Of a stretch of DNA of 64,000 nucleotides, positions 33,065 through 45,790 are shown in pieces. Under the pieces are notes generated by a model. It was not told where the DNA came from. It saw nothing but the letters and a program-made list of their open reading frames with translations, and did no database searches. The translations under genes were made by a program, and so were the position numbers. This DNA comes from Macrocybe gigantea. Taxonomy: Eukaryota > Basidiomycota > Agaricomycetes > Agaricales > Callistosporiaceae. Every line of letters begins with the position of its first letter. The first letter of the stretch is position 1. The stretch lies in contig SJRY01000278.1 of the NCBI GenBank assembly GCA_011319805.1, positions 186,001-250,000 of the forward strand, written 5' to 3'.

Positions 33065-36000
33065 TCATGACTCAGGTAGAGGGGGGACAGCAGGTATTTG
33101 GCTCGCTGGCCTGTTCGATGGTCGCTTCAGCTTGCGTTGTTCGAGTTCCTTCGCTCGTTGCTCTTGTTCCGCTTGCATCGCCGTCATGATTTGAATCTGC
33201 TGAGCGATGAATTCGGAAGTTCCTGGCCTGCAATAACGAGCACTATGAATCAAGTACAAGTAAGATTAAAAAATGGGACTTCATACCGCATGCGAAGGAT
33301 CTTCAGGATCGTTTGTTCGCTGGATGCTTCTTTCTCCTGTCGTTTTTCTCGTTTACGCTCCTTGATAGTGCCAAGGTTTCGTTGTGTAAGAACACTCTTA
33401 GCACGCCTCTTCATGGTGGGTGCGGATCGCAATGTTTGTTGCATCATTCGGACGCATTCTTCCATGAGGGCGTCACTATCCACGCAATAAATCGCACAGA
33501 AATCCTACAAAACAAGAACAACGCACGTATGCCAGTCATAATAAAGTCGGATCGACACGACATCGCGATACTTCTGGTTTTGAAGAACCTCCAGCGGCAC
33601 TGGTCCCTCCCCTCCTGCGTAGAAGTAATCTCTCAAGAACTAGACGCAAGACTGAGCCGAGTCCAAATCATAGTACTACACTCTCACCTTGAGCCACTTG
33701 AACGCAATGTCAACTTCCTTATCGCTTAACGGCTTCATATCGCTCGGAATATCAGAAAGAGGCGGAATTAACAGCCCCTCGATCACGGTCAGCAGTTCTT
33801 TCCACACCCGAGTCATCACCATTTCCTTCGCCGTATCACTGAGGTAAGTGTTCAGAGTTTGCAAGTTGGCATCAAAGTAGTCGAACAAAGGTATGATGGC
33901 TTGCTCGATCTCAACATCCGTCAGCTCATCGGGGCGAACGCGTGGTTTCTCTGCTTGTGGCAGAGGAATTTGCACCTCGTTCGACGCTGTTCCCATGGCA
34001 GAGCGATAGAGAGCCGTTACGCCACCGAGAGCTTTGTTATAGTCTAGACCAGTACCAGGTTTGAGGAGAGATTTGACGACACTCCTAGAGAGACATTGTT
34101 GGATGAAAGGTGACATCTAACGTCGAATGAGAATCGCCATATCAGAGTCTCGAGGTCGAAACGCTCACCTTATCGATGAAGATGCGCAACATCTCCGCTT
34201 CGGATCGCTTCAACGACCTAAAGGCCCGGCCGAAGAAGAACTGAATGTCATCCTTCTCCCCTTCCATGCTAACACGAACGAGAATTCGGCCCTGTGTATC
34301 CAAGTCCATCCATAATTCATGCGTCATGAAATCGCTGAAGCGGCGCGGATCGAGGCAGATATACGCCCGCCCAACCGTATCATGTTTACCAACTAGTGCA
34401 CGATCCCTGATGCTGACCATGAGCCAAAGTGGCTTTTCCACGGATATATCACATTTCTCGTCCCCTTCAGAAAATTTAGTGGGGAATAGACAGAAATGAG
34501 GAAGGACACTTGCACCGAGGATCGTTCGTTTCATATATCGTCCTCGTCTTCGCCAGGCGGTTGCCTGCCTCGTCACTGAGCGTGACGAATGTATCTAGCT
34601 TCGACGACGGACTACTATCCAGCGGCACGAGCCCCTCGGCAAGGACAATCTTCAAAGTGAACAGAAATCGAGTTCGTTCTGCTTTCTCAGGAATCGGAGG
34701 ACCATGCTTCTGAATTATTTCTGCAACCTTGTCCGCTTCCATTTGGTTGTACATATTGTCCAGAAGATTTCGAGCCGCTTCGATGTTGTTCAGCTTGACA
34801 CAGGATTCCGGTTGGAAATTAAAGGGCTCAATTTTCTTTTCACCCGTGGTCGCGAGTTGCTTGGCCTTCTCAAGCCAAGCGGAAGACTTCTGAGGTTGCA
34901 AGTACTCGGTGGGGCGCGGAAACATCTCAGTTAGAAATAGCGATTCGATATTGCGACAATATTGCTCTACCGCCTTGGAGATCGTCTACAAGGGAGTTTA
35001 GCGTGGAAAGATGTGGTGAATTAACCCGACGAACGTTTGACAAGGCCGTAAAGAACCTGGCATTCTGATAAGGGTCTTCCCATTCAAGATCCTGCAGCAC
35101 GTTGATAGGACTGCGCAATGAATCAAACAGATCCACGATGGATGAACTATGGCCTTCAGTGCCTTCAGCTTCAAACTAAATGACCTCCGTGAGTCAAAGT
35201 TAATAACTATTCGAATGTCGCGCATACCTTGTCATGAGATATTGCCTAGAGAACGTTTTATTGAGCACAGATCAAAAACAATTTGGATTGCCATGTCTTA
35301 CCGCTTCCACCCATTGGACGGTCTTATTGTCTGTGTTGACTAGCCATTGTCGCACATAAGGCTCAAAGAAAGCACTGATATCAAATTTGATATCTCCGCT
35401 GAAGTCACAATGAGCAACAGCCAGTATTAAGAAAAAAAATCACACCAACTCTGTTACAAATGCATTGTACATTCCCAAGAGTGTCTTGGTTCGCCGATAG
35501 AGGGCGAAGATATCTTGAATGGGACATCTGGTGTTGGTCCGTTCATTGAGGATTCGAAAAGACGCTTTTGGGAGTTTTGCAGGTCAGTGATGAAATGAGG
35601 GACAAAAACCTCAACAACTAGCGATACGATGTCGATTTTCCTGATCATGACAGTGAGTAACCGGTCATCGCAAGTCCTTGAATGAGATAGACGTACCCAA
35701 GTAGAGGCTCAGGAAATCGCTTGTCTAGAAGCTGCGCAGACTTCTCAATCTCGTCTGTCATTAATAGCAGAGGAAGGGCCCTGTTCACACCCGGAGCGGA
35801 AAGCAGTTCCTTCATCTTTGATTCATAGAAAAATGCTGACACCTGTCGTATCCGTTCCCGAATGTCTTCCGTTCGAGCGTTGATATCGAGGTCAAATCGA
35901 TCAAGCAGTCCACTGTTACGAACGTGATCTAAGACGGCAAGATATGGTTCAACGTCGGCAGGTTTCAAAGCGGGTATTGATTCCATCTCATGATAGAGGG

Positions 36001-37911
36001 AAGAAAGGAAGATATTAAAGAGCGATGCATAGATATTGGAGAGGTATTCGGACTGCGTAGTATGTTGATAAGCATCGAATGGTTGAAGAAAAGCGGGAGG
36101 CGGCGTACGTCTTGGACCGGCCAATTCTCGATGTCACTATCCTGCTGGGCTCTTGCGACGTTTTGTAGTGCTTCGGGTATACATTCCAAGGGTACATCCT
36201 TTCGGTCATAAAATTGCTTAACCAAGTCTAGGAAACACGCAGCGCGGTATGACTGGCCTATTCGCCATCGTAAAGCGCATTCATTCAGCAGATCAATGTG
36301 CGGAGCTGATAGGATTCCGAGCGGGACCTCGTCATTGTCATCGACTTCGGGGCTGAGCATGACTTCCAGGTCGGCAATCAGGCAGCATTCAAGCAGTCGC
36401 TTGTAGAACTTGCGTGGATTTGGAGGGATGAAGGTAAAGTTGTGTCCGCCCGGAAAATACTCGTCCCCGTCTCCGTTGTCGAGCATCGCAGCATCGAGGC
36501 TGCCGAACATAGAACGTCGACTGGATACAGAAGCGTTCCGCGAAGCGCCTCCGGTGATTCGGCAGTATAAAGGGATCCTGGTCGAGCATTTGAAGTGAGG
36601 AATGATGCTTGGACTTCTGCTGGAGTCGACTTGGCCAATTCGGGATTAGCCTGGACCATGAAGACCATAAGCTGTTGGATGGGTAGTTTCGAGCGTTCTC
36701 CAATGGTTCCAAGGCATCATTATCAAAGTCTTCTCGTCTTCCTGGAAAGGCAGCACCCGCATTGATGTTCTTCAAGCACATCTAGATACGTATTAACATG
36801 CGGCGCTATATTCGCCAGACTAGTACTAACCTTGAGATCTGTCAATGGCCTGAGTCGTCATATCAGTCGAAATAAGAAATCGCATTTAGCTGGACAGGGG
36901 ATTGGCACCTTCTCATTGACGACTTGCATTCTCAACTGCTCCACTTCTTGTTGAACGGATTGCTCGGGGACCTTGAAGAGATGAGCAATTGTACGGACCA
37001 GCGGCATGTCTGTGATATTTATGCCAAAAATTTGTGGAACCGTACGCGGAATCGCGATCGCGGGATGTCGACGCAGAATCGTACCCTGAATCGCTTGTAG
37101 CTTGAGCAGGAGCCAGTTTAGCGGAATATTGGTCAAGCCGGGACAAAAGTTCGGGCGAGACATGGCTGACGCTTCTCAGGCATTCCCGTAAGAGTTTGTG
37201 AATAGCGCAATGTGGTTGTTGAGTTCGTACTTCCAACCGTCGGCAGAAAGGGTGGGTTCCTTCTTAAGCACGGCCGTAGCATGAGTTGCGAACATCAGGA
37301 TGAGCTCTTCGATCTTCCTGTTTCCTTCATTTGTCGTTTGAAGCTGTCTACCATGAACTGCCCATAGAATTTGGCCATCGTTCTCCGGAGTAGCTGGTCA
37401 GAGTAGCTTTTTCAAGAACGTCAGATGCCATTCGCGTATAGACATAAATACTGTGGGTCACACACGCGGCATCCTTGCCCATGGCAATGTCTTGCAACTT
37501 CTGCTCCAACACTTTCAGCAGCTTCTCGGGAAATTTCACTGTTTTTGAACCATCCCGGATATCCTTGAATATGTCGCCGATTGAGAAGTTGGATAATGCC
37601 GACAGCCGCGAAGAGTGTTCTCGTTCTCGGGCGTCTGTCGAAACCTTCGGAGATTCCGCAGCTTTGGGTTGCAGAAGATGGCTCAGGATTCTGTGTGCAT
37701 ATGTTTAACATGGCATTTCAGAAGACGGTTGATACAATGGTTCCTCACGCTACACGAGGGCATAACTAGAATACGGTGAACATCAATTCGAGCAGTACCG
37801 AAAATGAGCAGGTGAGCTGCGATCGACGTACTTGAACAACTCTTCGTCCGTAACGCGATACTTGGACAATCGCTTCTCTTGGGCGAAGCTATCGTAGCTC
37901 CGCCTCGACAT
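33065..37911 (-). CDS. Munc13/UNC13-type protein with MHD and C2 domains
   Basis: Fungal Munc13-like proteins (fission yeast Ync13 is the studied case) tether or prime secretory vesicles at the plasma membrane. The ATG at 37911 starts MSRRSYDSFAQEKRLSKYRV. Conserved helical blocks follow: IFGINITDMPLVRTIAHLF, LNECALRWRIGQSYRAACFL, SLYHEMESIPALKPADVEPY and AILDHV-like VLDHVRNSGLLDRFDLDI. A C2 domain lies at about 34,650-34,250 (KLDTFVTLSDEAGNRLAKTR, NDPRW joined to the next exon, SVEKPLWLMVSIRDRALVG, VGRAYICLDPRRFSDFM). The second MHD region gives SPFIQQCLSRSVVKSLLKPG. A Gln/Glu-rich coiled tail ends at 33065. There are many short introns. Domain order fits the family; the exact exon set is approximate. 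Confidence 0.82.
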
Positions 37912-38677
37912 TGACCGATGATAAAGAGATCAGCTGAATTAGCGAGGACGGAGAGTAGATTCGACCTCAAGAAGCACGAGGAGGAAACAGATCTGTAATG
38001 GCTCCGTCAGGTTCATGGCACCTGTTGTGCTCTGCTAAACAGCACCAAATAGTCGCCCTTAGCAACACCTCCGTAAACCAAACTTACTCATAATAAAGAA
38101 ATTGATCATTGCCAGGTGAGCCTTGTAGCGATTGTTATGAGCGCGACCAGATTTGTGGCTTGTGCTATCGGGGTTAACGAGTTGGACTCATTCCACATCC
38201 TTTCCAACCGTATATTTATAAGAATTACTGGGACGGCATACTTTTTCAACGGAGATCCATTTCCAATTTGTTGTCGGTAATCATGAAATTGACACCCGTT
38301 CCCCTTGGGCGCGCAATCCGGGTGTCAAGCACATAACCTGGAAGCCAAGGCATGGAGTTCGTTGACCGTTAAAGCAACATTTGTGCCCATGTCAAAGCAC
38401 TCCTGTTATTATGGCCAACGTTGATGAGGTTACAATCCGAGAGCGCTGCCCTTAGGTGTGATTGCTGGCGAGGAGAGCATTGTCCGCTGCGACCAGTACG
38501 AACTCCGCAAAGTCTGACGCCAACCATCCGCGTTCGAGTGTTAAAATGACTTCGGGAGGCATTGTGTAGTTATGTCGTATAAATATATAAGACAGCTCAA
38601 TTAAGCGCACAATTACTGTCTAAAACCATCCAAAATATGGGACCAAAACGACGCATCTCAGCAACTAACTGGTTGCA
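37912..38677. other. Intergenic region upstream of the UNC13-type gene
   Basis: About 0.77 kb lies between the start of the UNC13-type gene and the 3' end of LHS1, both on the minus strand. No gene is seen; AT-rich stretches near 38205-38220 and 38576-38590 could contain promoter or terminator signals. Confidence 0.4.
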
Positions 38678-41600
38678 TCATAGTTCATCGTCCGGGCGTC
38701 GTCCTGTGTCTGGACCTGGCGACGCGGTCGATGCTGGCTCTTCTGTGGGCGTCGGCTCCCTTTCGTCCTGCGAAGGCGTAGGTGCCGTGCTCGACGTGCT
38801 ACTGCTCTGCGTCGTCGTCGTCTTCTTCACCTTCGGCACCTTGCGTCTATAAAGCTTGTGCAAAGTGCTGTTCCAGGACTTTTGCGCGGGCCTTCATCTC
38901 GGCGGTCTCGATGACGGGATCCTCGTTCGGCTTGACCGACTTCTGCTTCTCCACCCATGTGTTAAGCCACGTTCGTGCTCCTTGAGCGTCTTCTCGAGTG
39001 CGTCGAGCTCCTCCTTGGTCCACTTTGACGGGAGACCCGCTGCGGCTCCTCGGTCAGATTTGTCTCGCTTCTGTAAGGAACAGACGCGTGCTCCAGTTCC
39101 ACATCTGGCTGTTGTTCAACGCTTGTGGGAATGCCTCAATCTCCTGGTATCGATGAATGAGGCTTCTCAAGAGACCTGACAAATGGTTAACATTGTATTC
39201 AGGGGCGCGTCTCGAGCTATACGTACTCAAAGCGAGATGCGTTTGTCGAGAAACTGGGAAGTCTCCGCCACATCACCTTTGTCATGCAACCATAGGAAAG
39301 ACTCCTCCATCTTCCCGGTGAGGGCCTTCCTCTCCTTCTCCGTAGAGCATTTCTTGAAAGGCGTGTCATGATGTTAAGCCACGTCTCGTGCTCCTTGAGC
39401 GTCTTCTCGAGTGCGTCGAGCTCCTCCTTGGTCCACTTTGACGGGAGACCCGCTGCGGCCTCCTCGGTCAGATTTTGTCTCGCTTCTGTAAGGAACAGAC
39501 GCGTGCTCCAGTTCCACATCTGGCTGTTGTTCAACGCTTGTGGGAATGCCTCAATCTCCTGGTATCGATGAATGATGGGCTTCTCAAGAGACCTGACAAA
39601 TGGTTAACATTGTATTCAGGGGCGCGTCTCGAGCTATACGTACTCAAGCGAGATGCGTTTGTCGAGAAACTGGGAAGTCTCCGCCACATCACCTTTGTCA
39701 TGCAACCATAGGAAAGACTCCTCCATCTTCCCGGTGAGGGCCTTCCTCTCCTTCTCCGTAGAGCATTTCTTGAAAGGCGTGTCATGATTTTCTTCATCCA
39801 AAAGGTCTCGTAATCTATACAGGTAACTTTCCAGGGTATTGCGTGCTTCGTCTCTTTTGTTCTTTGCTGCTTCTTCAGCGTCTATGGCGCGGAGCCTATA
39901 TCCCGAATCATGAACGAAGCATTCTATGCGCTTGTCTCGAAGATAACTCACCTGCTTCGTGCCTTTTTCTTCTCGTCGACAGTCAGGGGAGGAATAACAG
40001 GGAATGTGACGGTGATATTCAGAGGAATCGTGTTTTCCTTTGACACTGCTTTCTTATCTGGCGAGGGTGAAGGGGACGGGGATGCAGACACAGAAGAAGA
40101 CGAAGACGAAGACGATGCAGAAGACGAGGCGGCTTCGCTAGTCTCTGGATCACGGGGAGGCTGATTTTCCGCCGACTCTGCCGACGCCTCGGTAGAGGAC
40201 GAACTGCTTCCACCAAAGAAACCCTTCAACTTTCCGGCCAAGCTATCATCTTTGATTTCACCGTACGCAATCGCGTTCGAAACAGAGACAAAGCCCGACT
40301 CTGACAAGGTCACTGTAGCCTTGACGACGGGGTCGATGGCTCCTCTTTCCGTCAAGTTGCCGATGGCTTCGGAGACGCCTGAAATCTCCGCTTCCAACAT
40401 ACGTTGAGGATAACCCCTATATATAACGTTTTAGACAAACACGTCAATACCTTGACGAAACTAATGACTAACGGGGCAATGAGGTTCTTGTAATCCATGA
40501 AGATTGTGAAGTCCTCTTTGCGCTTGAAAGTCAAAACCTTCTTCGTGCCCAATTTCGAAGCCGACGGGTAGATCAGAGTCGTGATGCTACGTGGACGGGA
40601 GACAGGACTGGTCGAAGCCGCGAAGTAGGACGCCTGAACATCATGGACACCGATATCCGTGACTTTGATGTTCTTCGTCTTGAACTGCCGGCTGAGACTA
40701 GCACCATAGAAGGCGGCACCTGGAACTCTATGATTAATTTGAAGGGAGAGGAAAGGTTACGGATTTCTACCAAGGACGGGGGCTTCATCTGCATTGACGT
40801 TCATGGAAATTTTCTCGCTGAAGCGACATTTATTAAAACTACCTCTGATATGTTGTCCTGAAACTTACGCTCCAACCGCTGCCTTGATGGCTGCCTGAAC
40901 CATGGGCGTCCTGGTCGTCCCGCCAACAAGAATAACGGAAGTAACATTACTCTGTCATCGTTAATGTCATGCCAAGTTATTTCAATAACAGTGCCGTTCT
41001 CACCAGAGGCAGGTTAGCCATAGTCAGCGCGTCGTAAACGGGTTGCGTCCACCGGCCCTTCAAATCGCTGCACGCGGTCTCGAACAGATTTCGGGTGACC
41101 TTGGCGCGGAAATCGATATCATTTACCACGCTTTCGACCTTTCCACTCAGGTCAGCAATATGTGCAAGAAGACACGCCATGAAGAATGGCCTACCGAAGA
41201 CATCGCCTCCGTGTTGGCGCTCAGAACAGCCTTGACACGACCTGCTTCTTTCCACAACCTCGCCATGGCACGCTTATTGTCTCGAATATCCTTGCCAGTT
41301 TTCCTGCTGAACAATTCAACCAAAACAGAGCGCATTCGTTTGTCAAGCTCGGTGCCGCCAAGCTTCCTGTCATACCCAACACCGGCTACAGTTATCTGGG
41401 TGCCTGCGGAACTACTTTTTGGATCGACAGGCGAGAATGAAACGAGGGTGGCCACGACGGACGACGCGCCAGCGTCGTAGATGATGTGATACTCGGGAGT
41501 CGTGAAAGTTCTAGACATCGCGTAATTGACGGCGACGGCCGTCCCATCGTTAATTAGCGCAAGAGTGTGAAGGCCCGAGATCTCAATCGCGTCGACGACG

Positions 41601-42178
41601 GCATCTCGCTCGAACTGCGAGTAAAACGGCGGAACCGTAACAACGACGTCTCTGACCCTTTCGCCGGCAACTGCCTCTGCAAGCTGCTTGATGTATGAGA
41701 ACTGCATGGCAATGAGCTCCTCCGTGCCCCATTCCGAGCCGTCGCTCCGCCTGAAAGCAACAGTCCTGCGCGGGCTTTCGATGAGGTCATTTGTGGATAT
41801 TTTAGTGAAATATGAAACCGTTTCCGAGTCGTATGGTGCCGCTTGAAGTATTTTAGTGACGAGAAAGAATCTGCAGGGAATCTAGAGGCCTATGCAAATA
41901 TATATGGCCTTGGTGAATGGCTTGGGGTGGATGAGGAGGCAGCGTACCAAATTGAAAGCATCAGTCCCAAACATTCGGTCATCCTTCTTCCAAGCCACAG
42001 AGGACTGAATCTTCCGTTTCGAGTCCTTGTTCAACAAGACGTCGAAAGGCACGCCGGGCTTTATTAGCGAAGCCTTGATCCAATCCGTTCCATAGTCGAT
42101 CGCAAGGACGGAGGCGAGTGCTCCCTGGGATATAAGCGAGAATAAGGAGATGAGACTCCAGTATGCTATTGAATGCAT
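38678..42178 (-). CDS. LHS1: ER-lumenal HSP70-family chaperone LHS1/GRP170
   Basis: Lhs1 is the large HSP70-like nucleotide exchange factor for BiP/Kar2 and a chaperone in the ER lumen. The ATG at 42178 starts a signal peptide (AYWSLISLFSLISQGALA), then the HSP70 ATPase domain: VLAIDYGTDWIKASLIKPG, VVVTVPPFYSQFERDAVVDA, IIYDAGASSVVATLVSF, GVGYDRKLGGTELDKRM and ILVGGTTRTPMVQAA. An acidic Ser-rich insert (about 40070-40210) splits the beta and helical parts, as in GRP170. The C-terminus ends in DDEL, an ER-retrieval signal. Two problems are visible. First, an exon block is tandemly duplicated (38961-39788). Second, one extra base near 38860-38866 shifts the frame between EQHFA and KLYRRKVPKVKK. 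Collapsing the duplication and removing that base restores the expected family C-terminus. Confidence 0.9.
38961..39788. repeat. Tandem duplication of an LHS1 exon block, copies differing only by indels
   Basis: Copy A is 38961-39372 (412 bp) and copy B 39373-39788 (416 bp). Both run from gttaagccacg to gcgtgtcatgat. I find five differences and all are indels: copy A lacks one base at gt(c)tcgtg, one at tgcgg(c)ctcc, one at gat(t)ttg and two at gaatga(tg)gg, and has one extra in actcaa(a)gcg. The net is minus 4, which matches the length difference exactly. No substitution was seen. Copy B reads in frame as LHS1 (EAFPQALNNSQMWNWSTR, WTKEELDALEKTLKEHE), and joining copy B directly to the sequence beyond copy A gives TWLNTWVEKQKSVKPNE. 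This looks like an assembly artefact. Confidence 0.9.
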
Positions 42179-42752
42179 CGTTTCCGGAGAAAAGGATGAT
42201 TAAAGGGTTGATCTGGTAGTCTGGAGCATCTACTACGTGTTAAGGTCTTGGCTGGCAGTGGTGGCTTCAAGCGTTCGTTAGTGTCGTGGCAGGACACGTC
42301 GAATTTTTTGTCACATGATCTGTAGTATCCTTACTGTCCAGCGCACCACACGATGGAAAAATTAGTATTGCATGAAATACAGGCCGAAGAAACCGATAAT
42401 CTGAACGCTGTGGGATCGCTGTGACGGATATTCCAGCATGAGCTCCAGTGGCAATTTCGTACGATGTTTCGGCCAGTCTTTCCCTAGCAATGGACTCTGG
42501 ATTTATCGTCACACCACACGGCCCGTTTGCTCGCTTTGAACCGCACCGCATATCAGCATGTGATCGCCAACAGCCAGTCGTCAGAGTAGTACTACATACA
42601 CGACAGAGGTTTTCCAATCACCTACTATTACTCAGTTTCTTCTACATTCCCCCGGATTTCATGCGACGGCCCGTCACACTTGAATATGCGCGACCATCTT
42701 GTGTCTATATAAAGACCAGGTGCACGCTTCGCTGCCAGTCGTTGCATCGACT
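42179..42752. promoter_or_regulatory. Divergent promoter region between LHS1 and the pectin methylesterase gene, with TATA box
   Basis: About 0.57 kb lies between divergent start codons. TATATAAAG at 42706-42714, 47 bp before the ATG at 42753, is a good TATA box for the pectin methylesterase gene. No unfolded-protein-response element for LHS1 was identified with confidence. Confidence 0.6.
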
Positions 42753-44195
42753 ATGGTGTACTTCTGCTGGGCACACCTCGCGCTGCTAGCCTTCCTAGCT
42801 CTTGTTTCTCCTTCCTATGAAGGGACTCTCACCAAACGCGCATCGAGGACTTCCCCTCCTGCCGGGGCTGTCGTGGTGCGAGGGAGCGGAACCCAGTCCG
42901 GAGAGTTCAGCACTGTTCAAGCTGCCGTAAATTCTCTGCCAAATGACAGTTCGGCCAGAGTCATCTTTATTTATCCTGGTGAAACTTAGTTGCATCTAAA
43001 ACGAGATCCTCGCACTTATGCCCATGGTATAAAGGCACATACAATGAACAAGTCTACATCTCCCGCACCGGAAAACTGACCGTTGCGTCCTTCAGTTTCT
43101 TAAGGATGACGTGCACATATTGACATCTTGTCACCAGATCTACGGATCCACCACTGATACTAGTAGCTATCAGGCCAACACTGTCACCATCACACATGCT
43201 TTGTCGGCCGGTCAAGCTGGAAATGACGATTTGACTGGAACTCTACGAGTCCACAAGGATAACATTGCTCTGTATAACGTCAATCTTAAGAATACTGTGC
43301 GCATTTCCTTGAAGCGCCGGCGTGGACGCGCCTGAGTTCCCTATGTAGTTTGGACCTCACACTGCAACCGGCGCACAAGCCCTGGCCCTGAGCGCATACG
43401 GCACGAATCACGGTTATTACGGCGTCGGTCTCTATGGGCAAGTCCTGCTTTGTTCAAAACAGATGGCCGTCGGCTGATTTAGTGCTGACAGATACCAAGA
43501 CACTGTCCTAGCAGAGCAAGGTAACCAATTCTATGGACATTGCTACATAGAAGGCGCCGTCGACTACATCTGGGGCCAACACGCGCGTGCATTCTTCACC
43601 AAGAGCACTATCGCCTCCGTTGCTGCAGGAGCGATCACTGCTGATGGACCCACCAGTGCCGCCGATGCAAGCCTCTGTGCGTTTCTTTTTGTTGCACGGC
43701 CCTACACATTTCTGAACTTCTGTGGCACATTTTAGTTGTCATAAACCAGTCAACAATCACTACGAGCTCTGCAGCGACTGATGATCTGACGGGTAAAGTG
43801 TTCCTCGGTCGTCCATGGACGCAATACGCACGGTAGGCAAGAATACAAGACGAAGGCTTGAAAATAGATGCTCAAATGCTTTTTCGTTTTACCAGTGTTG
43901 TCTACACGTCCTGCAATCTCGGAGCACTGATTAATGGAGCTGGCTGGGAACAGTGGTCGAGCTCAACGCCAAACACACAGAATGTCCTTTTCGCAGAATA
44001 CGCCAGTACTGGTGCGCCCTAGATGACAATGTGCTCTGCCTTCCATTTTCACGCCACGTCGCAATCTTCACAGGACCAGGTGCATCCGGGACTCGCGCGT
44101 CATTTTCGAAGAAGCTAACCTCGGCCGCTGGATATGGCATCGCAGATGTGCTTGGAAGCTCTTGGACAGCCTGGGTCGACCAAGCTTATGTTTAA
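42753..44195 (+). CDS. Pectin methylesterase, carbohydrate esterase family 8
   Basis: The enzyme removes methyl esters from homogalacturonan. The ATG at 42753 begins a signal peptide (MVYFCWAHLALLAFLALVSP) with a KR site soon after (LTKR). CE8 signatures in order are FSTVQAAVNSLPND, FIYPGTYNEQVYISRTG (across an intron), FGPHTATGAQALALS, GYQDTVLAEQGNQFYGHCYI (active-site QDT), GAVDYIWGQ (second aspartate and WG), LGRPWTQYARVVYT (substrate-binding RPW) and GWEQWSS. The C-terminus DVLGSSWTAWVDQAYV stops at 44195. Six or so short introns all keep frame. It looks complete and secreted. With GH12, GH31 and the sugar transporter it supports a plant cell wall diet. Confidence 0.92.
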
Positions 44196-44476
44196 TCGTA
44201 CAGTGCAAACCGAAGATCATTCATCTCATTAATCGTAACTCTGTACCTGTGCCCAGACCTGGATCGTGAACGCGCAGTTCCGATAATGTCATTGTTGGAA
44301 TATAAGTATCGTCGTGATTCACTTTGCGGGCGTGCAAAATGATGCGGGTCGACAGATTGCTATGCATGACGCACTGGAACCTAAAGCGTGTTGGATGTGT
44401 GAGAATACAGATTCAAAACTGCATGCGGGACTCGAGCTGAATAAACGCACGTATTGAGAATATTGATGTATCCTGG

Positions 44477-45790
44477 CTATGGATGAAGACAGGGTAATGA
44501 ATTATGGTCATAGAACAGAATACTTGGGTGCTTTACCGGTCCCGCTTTCATGATAATAACGTTTGCCGCTGATGTCACTGACGTAGCACATTGAAACACC
44601 ACCATGTCTAGTACAGGGAAGAATGACTTACGGAACATAAGTGCGAAATACACCATGCTATCCCTATAAAGTGCCAAGACTAATCTGTTTTGTGACCGCC
44701 TGTACTTTTTCACCCAAACCCAGATCGTCATGGCAATAACGACTACCCACACAATGAAAGGAAGTTGTGTGTGAGCACTTGCAAATTGGGTTAGTATTGA
44801 AGTTACCCATTTCACAAACCATCACCATCGTGAAGCTCAGCATCTCAATTCTGCTAGACTTCACCAACCAACATGCCGTAATGAAATCAAGGGGTGGATC
44901 TCCGACTAGCATAATTTATGCCGTCTCATCGATCCTAGCAAGTGAACATCGCAATTCAATGCTTACCTTCAAGAGAGAGTACGAAGAGAATCGTGAATAC
45001 AACCGATGGAATAGAGACACCCTGGAGAAAATGTAATGTAAAAGTCATCAACGCAAATGAGTTTAGTGAAAACAACGATATTGCTGACACGTGCACCACG
45101 GAGGAAACATGAGGAACACGAAGGAGATGCGAAGAACATACCATGAAAACCGTCATAAGAAAAACCAATATCTTTTTGTCATTGCCCCAAAGTGCACATA
45201 TCCTCAAAATTAAAATAACTAGGAGAGGGAGCATTAGATAATGAGAACGGATGATGGACTTGGAAAACATGATAGTCTTACGTTCTGCTGTGAATATGCT
45301 GACATAGGTTGGCACTACGTTACCGAGGTGCTTAGCCAACAAACATATCAAGGTTTTCTCTTCTTACCGGTAGCGACCGCCAAAATTTGGAAACAGGTTT
45401 GTTTCTGAAAAAAGAGCCTCGTCAATAAACAAGGCGTACGTCGATCAAAACGAATACCAGATGGGATATGATAGGAGACACTTGGGCTACTCGAAGATCA
45501 GCTGTGTTCCACCAAAGCAGGATGAGACAGGGTGGACATACCCAGAACAATTAGAGGGATATTCACAAAAAACGAATAACGAGCCAGAAAGTACAGAATT
45601 TTGACAATGCTCCATTGTGATTTCCATATGAACTGAACCTACATTTTGTCGTTTTCACTGGAACAGAATCATGGCCATTCAACTGAACTTGCCTCCTGTG
45701 GCAACATTAAAAAGTAATCATAAACCTGGTTGAGGAGCATTGATCTGAGCCACAGAAGTTAAAGAAATGGAGGCTAAACCGACCAAGATG
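44477..45790 (-). CDS. DUF6533-domain membrane protein with a GC-AG intron
   Basis: DUF6533 proteins are multi-spanning membrane proteins of unknown function typical of Agaricomycetes. The conserved N-terminal core reads VYDYFLMLPQEV joined to QFIWKSQWSIVKILYFLARY, then SFFVNIPLIVLG. The join between PQE and VQF requires an intron 45639-45692 (54 bp) that begins GCAAGT and ends AG, a consensus GC-AG intron. Downstream are NVVPTYVSIFTAERKTIMFS, LRICALWGNDKKILVFL and LVLALYRDSMVYFALMF, all family-like. The first exon is uncertain: a hydrophobic stretch QVSSLAILVGLASISL upstream fits but its ATG was not found. The C-terminus near 44477 is approximate. Confidence 0.7.

Noticed and set aside
38637..39571. 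Plus-strand frames over the LHS1 3' end
   Set aside because: They are antisense shadows; the repeated blocks in them come from the tandem duplication of the LHS1 exon.
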